A stretch of DNA of 64,000 bases from Microstegium vimineum (Eukaryota > Streptophyta > Magnoliopsida > Poales > Poaceae). The translations under genes were made by a program, and so were the position numbers. Numbering within the stretch: position 1 is the first letter of the stretch; each line of letters opens with the position of its first letter. The notes below the pieces were generated by a model. It saw only the letters and a list, made by a program, of their open reading frames with translations. It was not told the DNA's origin and made no database searches. The stretch lies in the NCBI GenBank assembly GCA_022036555.1, contig CM039124.1, positions 57,058,130 to 57,122,129 of the forward strand, given 5' to 3'. Below, piece by piece: positions 23,001 to 35,114 of this stretch.

Positions 23001-26000
23001 GGCTAGGCACGCCTAAGCGCTAGGCAGACGGCCAGCCATTTATACTGCACAGTGTATGCCTTTTTGAAATAGTACCATTGGTATTTTCCTGAATTCTAGG
23101 TTATCTATGATTTGCTTGAGAGATCCTCTGGACACCTGGAGCTTCGAGAAGATCCTGAGCATGGCATAATAGTTGCTGGATTGAGAAGCATTAAGGTATT
23201 TTAATACTTTTGTTTTCTGTTAATTTTTCATGTTAATGAGAATTGAATACCATCTGCTAGTGGAAGTTGTCTGTCTACCTTTTACCTCTTTGTATCTACT
23301 TTATTTTAACACCTAGCTTTAAGTGTCTGACAGAGAGGACCTGAACCCTTGATACACATATTGTTCTTGTAATATGTGATATATAATTTTCCGTTCTTGA
23401 GAAATTAATGTCTTGCCAAGACAGCCTCATAAATGTTTTCTGTAAAAGAACTATTTGATCGTGCCTTTCATTTATGCGAAGTGATGTGTTTTCCCAAATT
23501 CTATCATTGTTCAGTTAGATATTATACACCATGATCTGTAAAAATGAATACACCACTGTCTCATTTTTCTTCAATTTGAAAGCATGATTGAACTTCATTC
23601 TTATTTTGTTGTTAGGTTCACTCTGCAGATAGGATTCTTGAGCTGTTGAACATAGGCAACAGTAGGCGTAAGACAGAGAGTACAGAAGCAAATGCTACTT
23701 CTTCACGGTAATTTAATAATTTTCAAATCTTCTTTCTTTTCTAATCATGCCTTCATTACTTATATTTTGAAGGGTTTATTGATAGCTTGCATGCCAGGAC
23801 TTCTTCCTGATAAGCTGTTCCCACAACAGTCTCAGGGATAGAAATTCCCTCGAATCCTCGATAATCTGTAAAATTAGAAAATCCTAGAAATTGTAACATG
23901 GGAGAAAAAGAAGGATGTACACACTATGATGTTAGTGCCTCTAGATCAGAGCAAATTATACAAATATTGATGGATATAGTTCTGTAACAAGTGTGGAAAT
24001 TTTTAAATCATAGATATTGGATATAACCACATCTGTTGTAATAGCTTGCAATGTGATTTTAATCATTTACTCCTTTTCATCTGTCAAGGTCACATGCTGT
24101 ACTTGAGATTACCGTAAAGCGAAAGCAGAAAGGTCAATATGGTAACCAAGTTCTTCGTGGAAAGCTTGCCTTGGTTGATCTTGCGGGCAGGTAATATAAA
24201 TTTTGTTTCATTGCTAGTCTAATTCATTCTTGTGGAAAAAGCAAGTCGTAATGTTACATTCTGTGAGCAGTGAGAGGGCCTCCGAAACAAACAACTTTGG
24301 GCAAAAGCTTAGAGATGGAGCCAACATCAATCGGTCACTCCTAGCATTAGCAAACTGCATCAATGCCCTAGGCAAGCAAAACAAGAAAGGTCTTGCCTAT
24401 GTTCCCTATCGCAACAGGTATGTTTCAAGTATTGATTTTACTCGAATGGGACTTTTATTTATTTATGTGGTAGCTTATAGCAGCTATTTGCAGTAAATTA
24501 ACTCGAATTCTAAAGGATGGGCTGTCTGGTAATTCTCGAACTGTTATGGTTGCTACAATATCACCAGCTGATGATCAGTATCATCACACAACGAATACAC
24601 TCAAGTACGCAGACCGTGCTAAAGAGATAAAAACACATGTCCATGTAAGTGTTCGTTTGTTTTGGTTGAATCATAGGTTTATAAGATTCAAATTAAGAGG
24701 TCAAACAGCAGATTTTATGCCTGTTGCTTAATCATAAGCATTGTCCAAATCCAATAGAACTTCTGAGCATCATAAGCATTGTCCAAATCCAATAGAACTT
24801 CTGAGCATCATTTATTTTGTTCTTTGTAGAAAAATATTGGAACACTTGACACTCATGTTGAAGACTATCAGAAGATGATCGACAATCTTCAGGTTTGCCA
24901 TAATGAGAAACAAATGATCTAACTCAAATTTCATCATAGTTAAATGTGTCACGTGATTTTGTAGGTTGAGGTTTCTCAGTTGAAAAAGGAATTAGCTGAG
25001 AAGGAGCATCAATTAAGTGTAAAGCCTACTGAAAAAGCTGCAGATAGTGAGCTATCTTGGTTAAATGTCTTGAGCCAGGAAACTGGTGAGAATGTTCAAG
25101 AACGCATAAATCTTCAGAAGGCTCTGTTTGAACTAGAAGAAACCAATAAGCGCAACCGAATGGAACTCCAGCATCTTGACGATTCTATTGCAAGGCATCA
25201 GGTTGGTGATCAGTTTCAAATAAGTTCCTATTCTGCAGATATTAGTACAACAAAAGGCACCTCTGATGTGCTATTCCCAACAACCTCTTTGGAGACCTTT
25301 ACGTTCCCCTTTCTTTCTCTGGTAAAACTGTGTGGTTTATAGGACATCCTAAGCCATCGATATCTTTAGCCCTTCAAACAGACTGCCAAGGAAGTGGTTT
25401 CAAATCTACAGCATCATATAATGGAGTAACAGTAGATACCTTTTGTATATCATTGTAGACTGTCTTGCAACAGAACACTGAGAATTTTGTATTCAGGTGA
25501 AAGAAATGGACTCTACAGTTCTCCAAGCTTTAACATCAAGGAGACAAGTTATTCTTGACAACATCCGTGATAATGATGAAGCTGGTTCTGGATATAGAAA
25601 GGTGTTAATCTTATTCTGTTTCCTTCTGTTTTATTGCCTGAATGCCAAACTTAGATGGAGTTTTTTTGCCCCCTCAGGACATTGAAATGAATGAGAGTCG
25701 CAGGCGACAGCTCCAGGGTATGATTGAAGAAGCCGTAAGTAACAATGGTAATAAAACCTATCTGCAGATTCTCAGCCAGTACAGACTACTTGTAAGTAAC
25801 CCACAGCTTGTTAGTGTATTTCCCAATTTAAACAATAAGAATGTGACATCTCACATGTTATCTATGTGTAATTTACTCTTTAGGGAATGACTAATGCTGA
25901 GCTTCAAATTGAGATGGCTATGCGGGATCAAGTTATACATAATCAGAGGGAAGCTCTAAGGAGCCTGTGGATCATTCTCTATGGAACGGGGCTAAACCAG

Positions 26001-27195
26001 AAGCAGATTCTTAAATTGGCTGCAAAGCAAGGGTTAACTGTAGAAGGATGTCCTCTGCCTAGCTCAAGCCCAGATGTTACCACACCACCTTCGTTTCCAC
26101 CTCATAGAAGGTTTCCATCGTTTATGTCCTTTCCTAGCCCGCAGTCAGAGCCTTATTCTCCATCTGCTTGCTTTTTCCAACATGGTTTCAGCACTATGTC
26201 TTTGCTGAAAAATCAGCATGAGACACCCACCATATGTAGGCAGGAGCACCTCAGTTCTTACTACATGATGTCTGGCTGCTCGCCTTACTCTGGTGATGGA
26301 AAACAGTGGTCAAGTGGAAGACCTATGGCATGCTTTTCTACTCCAGAAAAACCGAAGCAAGTAAGCAGTGTATACCGGGAAACAGAGAACGCACAGTCCC
26401 AACACAACAAGGAACATTCTGGCAGTCATGATTTCAGTCTGCATAGAAAGGTAAACTGTTTACTTTACACTAGCTGCTAAAAAAAGCGTCATGATGCATA
26501 TCACGCCACGCAAACATACTCCATCTATCAAGAATCCAAAGGGAAATCAAAGACAAAAGAAAAAGAAAAAAAAAGAGGCGTCACCTTACTATTATTTGCC
26601 TAGTGTTCTTTTTCAGATTGCTTAATTTCTTTACTTTCAGCGTTGTATCTAAATTCTAAGCCGCCTCCACTGTGCAGTGATCCTCAGAACACACATGCTT
26701 CCAAGTAAAACACGTGTTACCTAACACGGAATGACTCCAGCTTTATAGAATCAAATGAGTTTTAAATTTGGAGAATCAAATATTGGACTTACCATAATTG
26801 TTAGTCCCTCCATAGCACTAATGGGCTTCAATGAAAAACGACTTACAAAGATTCGCCATATAAATCATGTTTATGACAGCATTATACTCCTATATGTTTT
26901 ATGACTAGTTTGTAAATACCAGAATATTCACACATGTTCCTTGACTTTGACTGTCAAAACTGCAAACCTTTGCCGTTCTATGCAACCTACTGATGGATTG
27001 ACATGGTAAATTACTAATTCATCACGTAGAATAAGGACCACAGAACATGATGCTTGCGAACGTAGCTCACAGTAAATAAATTTGCCATAGAAATGTAAAG
27101 ATTGTTTGACCCCTCACCATGGAGACCTTGAATTCGCATGAACTGACCAAGATTTTCTTGCCGTGCAGGATCTGTGGTCCATGCAAAGGAAATGA
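20063..27195 (+). CDS. Kinesin-8 family motor protein (KIN-8, probably KIN-8A-like)
   Basis: N-terminal microtubule motor; kinesin-8 proteins move toward plus ends and influence microtubule length. Sixteen exons, all with GT..AG introns: 20063-20110, 20245-20322, 20412-20528, 21339-21424, 22397-22541, 23100-23195, 23616-23707, 24089-24190, 24271-24417, 24494-24644, 24830-24892, 24965-25201, 25497-25601, 25678-25791, 25884-26450, 27169-27195. They sum to 2175 nt (724 codons plus stop) without a break. The start is MPSIRAPASKQ, just ahead of the motor strand VSVKCRP. Motifs: P-loop GSTGSGKT (106-113), switch I SSRSH (about 218-222), switch II DLAGSE (about 250-255) and the kinesin-8-like neck region YADRAKEIKTHVH. 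A Glu/Lys-rich probable coiled coil spans about 370-520, and the tail is Ser/Pro-rich. Subfamily is confident; the A versus B paralogue is from memory. Confidence 0.93.
22055..22315. mobile_element. Stowaway-like MITE in kinesin intron 4
   Basis: ctccctcc at the left end and cgcagggag at the right end are near inverted repeats flanked by TA (22053-22054 and 22316-22317), as for Tc1/mariner-derived Stowaway MITEs. The interior is AT-rich. It lies well inside the intron, away from splice sites. Confidence 0.65.
22737..23032. repeat. Candidate repeat in kinesin intron 5
   Basis: Both ends are built of cctaggc / gcctagg words in opposite arrangement (for example gtgcctaggcactaggcag on the left and ggctaggcacgcctaagcg on the right). 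This suggests a degenerate inverted-repeat element. Ends and TSD were not resolved. Confidence 0.35.
24731..24806. repeat. 38-bp tandem duplication in kinesin intron 10
   Basis: Two identical 38-bp units starting atcataagcattgtccaaat, 86 nt after the exon 10 donor. No effect on coding sequence. Confidence 0.9.
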
Positions 27196-28553
27196 CGGGC
27201 CTCGAGATCCTTCTGGTAATCAAAACATCTGTGATGGCTACAATGTGGCATGTCTGATGTTCCTAACCTTGGTCGCTGTGTGCACCATCTTCTGTCTACC
27301 ACCGACGTTCCCGGGGTTCCTGAGATCTGGAAGAGATGTTGTAGATTTCGCCGGAGCTGTTGCCTTTCCCACGGCCATTTTGATTGATCCTGCTGACATT
27401 GCTCACTCCACCCTGTACAGTAGTAGATGCTAGTCAGTCCTCTTAAGACGTCCTCCTTTTCCTAACTTTGTAAAGTGGTTGCTGGAGGGTGAATCTGATT
27501 TTTGGACCAAGAACTCTGTAAATTTGCCGCGGTTCTCGCCCTTCCTTCAGGTAGATCCAATGCCAATGGTAAAGCTTTCAACCAAATCTGCCAAGGCGAC
27601 GATCAGGATAGAGTTGAGTGATTGATGGAACAGGGTAGAGCTACAGTAGCATGTGGTGGCGTCCAGATCATTGAATAAGCCCTGCTGAGGCTCACCTGCC
27701 CTGGAGACCACATTGAAGCAGCTCATTCATGTTTCCTGCACAAACAGTTGTGCTGAATGCTACGCTGGAGCGGCGGCAGGCAGCGGAGGCCGCACGGCGC
27801 TCGCACATCGCAGTCGCATTACACATTCCACATGCCAGTCTTGTAGCTTGTCGCCGCCGCAACCAAAGCCTGCTGGCTCCGTCGTCTGACATTCCGTTCC
27901 GGTATTGCATGATTGCAATCGCAACGGTGGTGTGACAGTGACACATCCTTCGTCCTTGTATACTCAGCTGGTTTATTTATAGTGGTAAGATGGTAGTAAG
28001 ATAGGGATTACCCCAAAACACGAGCGAGTGGAGTACTGGAGTAGCCATGCATGGCTGCCTGTACACGTCATCAGGTGACACGTAGACTGTATAGGCTGTG
28101 GGCTTCGGCAGGCAACTAGCCTGGCCCATTGCGTCTGTAGGCGTGCGGTGCTGAACTGCTGCGTCGAGGCGAGAGAGCAGCGAGACCACTGGGTGGTGGT
28201 GGGTGAGGGCGTCAGGTTCAGGCCCGTGGCCAGTGGCCGAAGAAAGAAAGGCTGGAACGGTAGGGCTCAGGAACAGAAGAAGGCGTGCAAACCGTGACCT
28301 ACAGACCTGCAACTGCATGCAGGCCGGATGCAGAGGCCAATGCTTTCATCCTGCCCTGCCGGAGTCTACAGGACTGCACTGACAGCTCGTGGGGTACGTA
28401 CGGCAACTCGCAGTGTTTTTATCTTTTGGTAATGCTAATGGTATTGCTTCAATTCAACTGTCATTGGAGGAGGTCGTCATGGTTTCACGTGAGGGAATGC
28501 ATGCATGTATACAGCCATACAGGCCATGGCCATGTGTTTGTCTTGGTGTTTAA
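27196..28553. other. Kinesin 3' UTR and downstream spacer
   Basis: The first several hundred bases are probably 3' UTR of the kinesin gene. Open frames between 27.7 and 28.4 kb on both strands show no recognisable domain. No polyadenylation site was fixed. Confidence 0.4.
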
Positions 28554-28674
28554 GGGCTTGTTTAGAACATGAGATTTTTTTTTACTGTTCTATACTTTTT
28601 TAATGTGAAAATGAACTGATTCCTATGAAATTCCTGCGTAATTCATGTAAAATTCCTACGTTCCAAATAAACCC
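28554..28674. mobile_element. Small Tourist-like MITE, TSD TAA
   Basis: gggcttgtttagaac and gttccaaataaaccc are imperfect inverted repeats at the two ends of a 121-bp AT-rich segment. It is flanked by TAA at 28551-28553 and 28675-28677. Confidence 0.6.
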
Positions 28675-28677
28675 TAA

Positions 28678-30104
28678 AAAAGTTATTCGAAAGGTTTTTC
28701 TCTCATAGCGAGCTTGTTCGTGCCTGATTACACAGTACATGATCCAAAGTACAAACAAGCAACCTGAACCAACCTAGTGGAGCCGTGGAGCTCTCCAGCT
28801 CCAGCATGCAAAAAATATATAGCAGTATATGGCTAGCCAAAGCGACAATCATGGCTGCTGCATGCTCTACCCTCCGTCTGTGCGGCTGTTGCATGCTGTG
28901 GCTGTATGTGCGTGTCTTTGTCCACCAAACGACCCGTTTGAGACTTAAGAGTGGTACTAGAGATTAGCTAGCGTGTGACGGATGAAGGAAGAAGAAGCCA
29001 AAGCAGCGATTCATCTATCGAGAGGCGCAGACGAAGGCTTCGTGTAAGGGCGAGCCCCTGTTTGATTTGGACGCATGCCTTCGTCCTCGTGTGATCGTGT
29101 CAACCTTCAACTCATATATATACTGTATGTTGGATCGATTCAGGTTCAAGGCTTTCTCGATGCAGGACTTCATGGATGAAACCTGGTAGCTAGTTTAATT
29201 AGGTATAGTTAGGTAGGTAGGTTTCGGCCGAAAAAAAAGAGGGTTTAACTTTGTTCCAAACAGGGTCATCGATCGTTGAAGGTTTCTTTGATTTTCAGTA
29301 ACATAGTAGTAGTAATTTTACGTGAATCAGCTCAATCTTCCCAAGCGATTACATACAGAGAAAGTAAAACAAAATACAAAGGAGGGCAATGCAAAGTATG
29401 TACTACTGGTTTAATTGTGGAAGAAGTGCAAATATTTTACGTAGACGACGAGACAAATCTTAGGTCCAAATAAAACATGTACTGTATGTATGGCCGTCCT
29501 CGTGCATCTCATGTGTGACGTACTACCCGTAAACGTGAGAGGGGGACAGAATGCACCCCACTCGGGACGTGCGGCAAGTGGCGCCGGCCCTAACGCCGAA
29601 GCCAAGACTCTATTTATTTCATTCATTCATCCAGGCCGACCTATGCATGCTTAGCAGCTACTAGCGCTACTACTACATGTTTACGCTACGAGCAAACACT
29701 ACGCTATCACACCTCCCCTTGTTGTTTACGTCCCTCTAGGACCTAGCTAGGCTCTCTGATAATCAGCACCCTAACCTAGGCCGCAATTCATCATTTCGTT
29801 GAAAAACGTACCTATGCTTCCTAATTTTTCAGTTTTGCTTTTTGATTTTTCGATTGAGTGGTTCCTTTATATTTCTACCAGGGTGTAGATACATGGAGAG
29901 TTGATGAGAATTGATTCTATAGAGTAGGGTAAAGAAGTTTTTTTAGCTCCTACCTTATAGTGTAAATAAAGAAGTAATTCTTTGCTCATGCCCATCTAAA
30001 TCAGTTGACATTGTAGTCGTTTGGCTGGGTGAGAATGATTCTCGTCGAAGAAGCTCTCCTAAACGGGGCCTAAGCTACTCGATGCTATTCTACTGTATCA
30101 ATAT
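28678..30104. other. Intergenic, nothing recognised
   Basis: No coding or RNA gene recognised. A truncated half copy of the next foldback element (gaagctctcctaaacggggcc) ends near 30070. Confidence 0.35.
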
Positions 30105-30363
30105 GACCCCGTTTAGTAGAACTCCTAGCGACTCTGGCTTCTCTAAGTCATTAATTATTTAAACACTGTTCACATGAGCCGTTTTTATTCCTTCCCCCTC
30201 TCCTCTCACAGAGTCAGTGGGAGTAGGAGAAGCCACTTTTTTCAGCTCCACATGCTCCCACCAACTCTGTAAGAGGAGAGGGGAGGAGAGATAAAGATAG
30301 CTTTTATAAACAGTGAATGCGTCAGAGAAGCTGGAATTGCTAGGAGTCCTGCCAAACGGGACC
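30105..30363. mobile_element. Foldback (long-inverted-repeat) MITE
   Basis: The two halves are imperfect inverted copies of each other almost to the centre. The left begins gaccccgtttagtagaactcc and the right ends ctcctgccaaacgggacc as read on the plus strand from taggagt. Internal matches include agtcagtgggagtaggagaag on the left and cacatgctcccaccaactct on the right. The transcript would fold into a long hairpin. Exact TSD unclear. Confidence 0.65.
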
Positions 30364-31180
30364 ATAGTATAGTCAATCACCACAAATTTTACTTCTGTCA
30401 CAGCCACAAAATTCGCTTGCTTGAACAATTATATAGAACATGAACATGGATACATGCTGCTGAAACTGCATCATTTGCTGTCCTTTGCTAGCTGAAGGCC
30501 GAAGCGCCTCATGAGTCGCGCTGAGCACGGGCAGCAGACCGTCAGAATTTCGATGGACGCGACATGGGTGTGACCACCCAACACCAATAATCTAGGACGC
30601 TTTGGAACCACCCGTTTTTTCCACGGTCGCCTAGCACAGGAGCAGCGAGAATCTCTCCTCCTCTCCTTTCACCGCACCCGTCTCAACTCTCAAGACAGAA
30701 CGAAGGAAACTCAACTCCTCACTCACATGGGGTGTGCAGTGGGGGGAAAAGGGCCCTAGATGAGCTTTGGCCAAATCCACCGGCCGGTCCAGACGTACGT
30801 CCAGTGCAGATCGAGGCCTCAAAGTTGCATCACGATTCGCACTCGCACTCCGGTCCCGGCCGGATCGATCGCCTCCTCTGTCGAACTCGTCCAATGTTTA
30901 GGATTTCAGATCAGATCCCGATCGACGAGCTTTTGTGCCTTTTGTTGTGTGCTATAGGCCCGGTTTCTTTATGCGGGGCTTTCACTAGCTAGCTCGCCGT
31001 CACCGGACACCGGACACCGGCGCCTGCAGGTGTAGTGGCCTATACAGTAATAGGGTTTCATGCTCATGTGCTGTCTAGCCTATCGTAGCCTGTAGCAGTG
31101 TGTAGTGCCTACTACAGTACTACCCGCTGCCCTGCCCGAGCCGGTGATCAAAATGTGTCTTCACCAGATCACCAATTTAG
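30364..31180. other. Intergenic, nothing recognised
   Basis: Mixed composition; short overlapping open frames without domains. Confidence 0.35.
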
Positions 31181-31379
31181 CAATTGATCGAGTCTTTTCC
31201 ACTCATGTCATTAAAAAAGTTGCCAGTTTTACACGAGCTACTAAAAAGTTGAGGTTGAGATGGTCGTGTATGCCATCGCGCTAAACTTTTTTAGCGTACG
31301 CGTCATTCCGTTCAGTTATGCCACTAACAGTGTCAAACCAGTGTGGAAAAGGTCCGCAATACCCTTAAGAACCTTCCGC

Positions 31380-31740
31380 ATGGTTCTCTCGTCGCGGGAA
31401 CCGGAGGACCAGGCATCGGCCGACGCCCACGTGCTTCTCTTCGAGTTCGCCGACATGGGCACGCTCCACGACATCCTGCACGGTACACATGCCCTTTCGA
31501 TCAGCTAGCTTTATTGGCCTTTATTGTTTCTCGTTTCAGCTAAGTGATGAATGATGATGCCTGGAATGAACCACTACCGCACCGACTGCATATTGTGCAG
31601 GGCCGATGCCGCCGACGACGGCGGAGCCAGCTCCAGCAGCTGAGTCGTCCGGCGCTGAGCTGGGCGCAACGCACGGGCATCGCGCTGGACATGGCGCGGG
31701 GGCTCGAGTACCTCCACGGCGCGGGGGAGCTGGCCGACGT
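31380..31740 (+). pseudogene. Captured receptor-like kinase exon fragments
   Basis: Two exon pieces of a plant receptor-like kinase lie inside the Pack-MULE in host order and orientation, still separated by an intron with gtacac donor and gtgcag acceptor. The first covers the hinge region (ADMGTLHDILHG) and the second helix E (ALDMARGLEYLHGA). The spliced phases do not join the two in one frame, the catalytic loop and DFG are absent, and the sequence after LHGA is unrelated, so no kinase can be made. The donor gene is not in this window. The exact RLK family is not determined. Confidence 0.7.
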
Positions 31741-31756
31741 GGGCTCGTGCACGGGA

Positions 31757-31967
31757 GAGCTCTGCCCCGGCGTGCTCCGCTCTGGCCGTCGAGGCCACGC
31801 GCACGGGGTAGCTTTGCCCCGGCCGGTGTCCCGTCCCGTACTGCCGCCATGGGCGCGCGTTGGGGAGCTCTGCCCCGGCGAGCTCCGCTTCGGCCGTCGC
31901 GGCTACGCGCGTGGGGGAGCTCCGCCCCGGCCGGTGTCCCGCCCGTACTTCCGCCATGGGCGCGCGG
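31757..31967 (+). repeat. 108-bp tandem repeat inside the Pack-MULE
   Basis: Two GC-rich units starting gagctctgccccggcg at 31757 and 31865 are about 90 % alike by eye, each ending near ccgccatgggcgcgcg. Confidence 0.8.
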
Positions 31968-32290
31968 GGAGCTCTCTCGCACGCACACGGGGGAGGTCCG
32001 CCTGGCCGCGGGCGGCGCGAGGGAGATGACGCTGGTGATGCGGCACGCGGGTTCGGGTGAAAGAGAAGAGGATAAGGTATTGAAATTGAGGGGCATTTTT
32101 GACTTCTTAGCTAACTGGATTCACACGTCAGGGGTGTCAAATGATCAAAACATGACAGAAGGTGGACGGAATAACGTGTGTGATAAAAAAGTTTAGCGTG
32201 GTGGCACATATGACTATCTCAATTTTTTAGTGGCTTTTGTGAAACTGATAACTTTTTCAATGACATAAGTCGAAAAGACTCCAATCGATT

Positions 32291-34772
32291 AGCAAACGGA
32301 GAAAGTTGGGCTTCCTTTTGGTGTCGCTACTAAGTATAGCTCGCCTTTTTGCTACTGACAGTGATCAGTGTGTTCCTTTTCTCTCCTATTATATAAAAAA
32401 AGAAAAGAAATAGAGAGGTGTGGTGATGTTTGGTTAGTGTTAGTGCAGCCGACCCAAGAAAAGAATGCAAACAGAGAAAAGATGGATGATTCCGTCTAGT
32501 AGCAAGTAGACTGACGAGTGACGACGATATTGCGTCTGGCCCCTGTCACAAGACATTCAGCTAATTTGGAACACAGGAATAAGAAGAAGAAAACAAGCAG
32601 TTGCAAAATGGAGGATTATAAGGGGGGAAAATAGGCGGCCCATTTATTTATTTTTTCCTAAGATGAACCAAAGCAGGCCTCGTCGAGAGAAGGCAAGATG
32701 CATATTCGTGTTCTCATCACTCCAACTGCAATGCGATGAACAACTAGTAGCATTGTACGGGGTATTGCTTTTATTTAACACCTGTGAAACTGCAGTCTAA
32801 ATACCCTGGCGCTGAAAGCATAACAGTCTTTTTCACAGACCGCTAGTAGTAGTGGCAGTCTCCCTCTCCCACTACGAGGCGCATAACTCCGACGAGAATA
32901 GAACAGCGAGCAGGCCCCGTCTGTGGTACCGGTTCCAGCTTTTACCAAGCATTTACAGTACAGTTTATACAGTGTTCATGAGGTTGTTTTCCTTTTCTCT
33001 CTCATTCTCTTATAGAGCTAGTGAAGACAAGATATGCTAGTTTGTTTAGCTTCATCTTCTTTTATTGGTTTTATGAGAGAGACATGGAAGATAAAAAAAT
33101 AACTTATGTAATCACAGTATATCAACAGCGAATACGTCGCTTAAACTGAAACTAGAGCACTGGTCAGCTCTACAAAGGGGGCAAAGCATACGGGCTGGAC
33201 TTCCCTGCTGTGCCGCAGCAGCCAGCGAGTGCTCCACGGCTTCGCGATTTGACTGTCCTCTAGCGTCACAAGTAAGCAGTTGGGGCCCACACCGTCAGTC
33301 AGTGCAGCAACGAAGGGGTAGGGAGGGGCCCGTACCTACAACTACAAGGGGGCTACAATGATGATGTGTCGTCGCCTAGCTTGTTGCCCAGCGACGGCCG
33401 ACGGGGAGCAGGCGTGCTCGAGTACTGCTACTACTACTGGCACTGCACGGTGCACGCAGGGTGGAAACGAATGATCACTACCTGGCCGGGCGGAGCTCTT
33501 AATATGGCAAGGTATGGTACCTTGAATTCCCAAAAAAAATTACCCCCAAATCATCCATTACCATCAGTACATCGAAGAAACGAAAGTTTCCCTGATAAAC
33601 AACTCCTCGTCGGACGCCGGAAAGAACAGAAGCGCAAACGAACCGTTATCTGGGCTTGGCTGCTAGTTTACGTGATCCTTTGGGCCCTTTGGCCTTTTTG
33701 TTGGCACGTACATATACTAGTAGATACTAGACACGGCTTGCTTCCTAGCCTATACGGTCCAAACTACGAGAGTACGAGACGTTTCAACTTCACTAGAAAT
33801 CGTGAATAATCTCCGTGTCCTGCGCTACGGCACCGGCTGGCCATCTCTCTACGCTGCGGCCGGCCGTTCACCGCAAGTGCCGAGCGCGAGTCACGCGGCA
33901 GCCGGCAGCGTCTCCATCAAGGCCTGAAACAAAGCCATCTTCTATTGAGCAAGAGTCGATCAGTCGATCAGATCAGGGCTACATCAGTCCTTAGGTACGT
34001 ATGGACAAAGTTGATGTTCATCGTCTAGACGCAATTGCAATTGCCTATATCGCCTAGACGCAATTGATGTTCATCGTCACTTTGTTAGTCTATTGACCTT
34101 ACTTGTATCTTTCTATTTATTCTAAATATTTTTATGTATATAATAGATGATAATCACGATATATAATATGTGTACAAACTAATATATTAGGAAATCTTTA
34201 ATATTTATGTTATCGATTTCGCCACACCTTATTTTTGTTTCGTCCTCCGCCACTGCTACCTGGCCGAATGTCCCAAAACCGTACGTACTTAACCAAGCTG
34301 ACGACGTGGCCGTGATTAGCATGCAATGCGAGATCGATCGTGGAAAGCACTGCACAGCACTGCACTGCACGCGCCATCATCGAGCTGTGCATGTGCATCA
34401 TCAGTAGCATGTAGTGCATGCAAGAAGTTGACTGTGCGGCGTCAGGGAGGGGGAATTGATGCAACGTGGGCCGGAGGGAGGGATGCAGAAACTGAACGCC
34501 ACGTACAGTACGGCGTTTTCACTCTCCTGTCGTTGCTCGCTCGCGCCGCTGCTTGCTTCTTTCTTTTTTTTCTTCGGTCAACGTTGTTGGTGAGGCTATA
34601 CAATTGCTGGTGTTATTGGATATTACTACTGTACATACGTATACGTATACGCAGGCGCGCAATAAAAAGCTAGCCTGAGAAAATACAAGCAGTCGGACAA
34701 GACCGGTACCGGTGTAGTAGTAGTAGGGTAACTGTACCGAGGAAAGATCTCGAGCTGTTGAGCAGCCGGATA
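32291..34772. other. Intergenic, no gene recognised
   Basis: No coding gene recognised. A local duplication lies at 34009-34078, where tagacgcaattg and ttgatgttcatcgtc each occur twice. Open frames are short and lack domains. Confidence 0.35.
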
Positions 34773-35114
34773 GGGGCGTGTTTGGCGTCATGCATCCCGC
34801 AGGCCTGGCCGTCGGCCTGGCTATGGCCAGCTAGATCCTGGTCTGAACAGTACATATGACCGTGTTTGGTGTACGTAGGAGCAGAGCCGAGCCAAGATAA
34901 GAACGTGTTTGGTTCACTGCATGCAAGTATCGTTTGTCTCACTGACATGTCTGGCCCGTTTGCTTTCTGCGCTCGCATGAGCCTGGTCGAGTAGAAACGG
35001 TGGGAAGGAGCTTCGCTCAGGAGCCAGGTCGGCTGCTGGGCCAAGTAAACCAAACACGTAGCGCTGCAGCGTTTGGGATCGGGCCACCCTTCGTGCCTCC
35101 TAACAAACACGCCC
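34773..35114. mobile_element. Candidate MITE with GGGCGTGTTTGG termini
   Basis: ggggcgtgtttgg on the left and aacaaacacgccc on the right are inverted repeats. The interior repeats the cgtgtttggt word several times, suggesting nesting. Termini resemble those of 7291-7640. TSD not clear. Confidence 0.45.

Larger units (their letters stand above)
31190..32281. mobile_element. Pack-MULE carrying receptor-kinase fragments
   Basis: Long terminal inverted repeats (about 95 bp) start gagtcttttccactcatgtc on the left. The right end, read inward on the opposite strand, starts gagtcttttcgacttatgtc. Nine-base flanks caattgatc (31181-31189) and caatcgatt (32282-32290) match at 7 of 9 positions, the duplication size of Mutator-like elements. 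The GC-rich interior is foreign host coding sequence: a kinase subdomain V segment (LLFEFADMGTLHDILHG, about 31434-31483), a GT..AG intron (about 31484-31600), a subdomain VIa segment (LSWAQRTGIALDMARG, about 31658-31705), and a 108-bp tandem repeat. No transposase. Confidence 0.85.
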
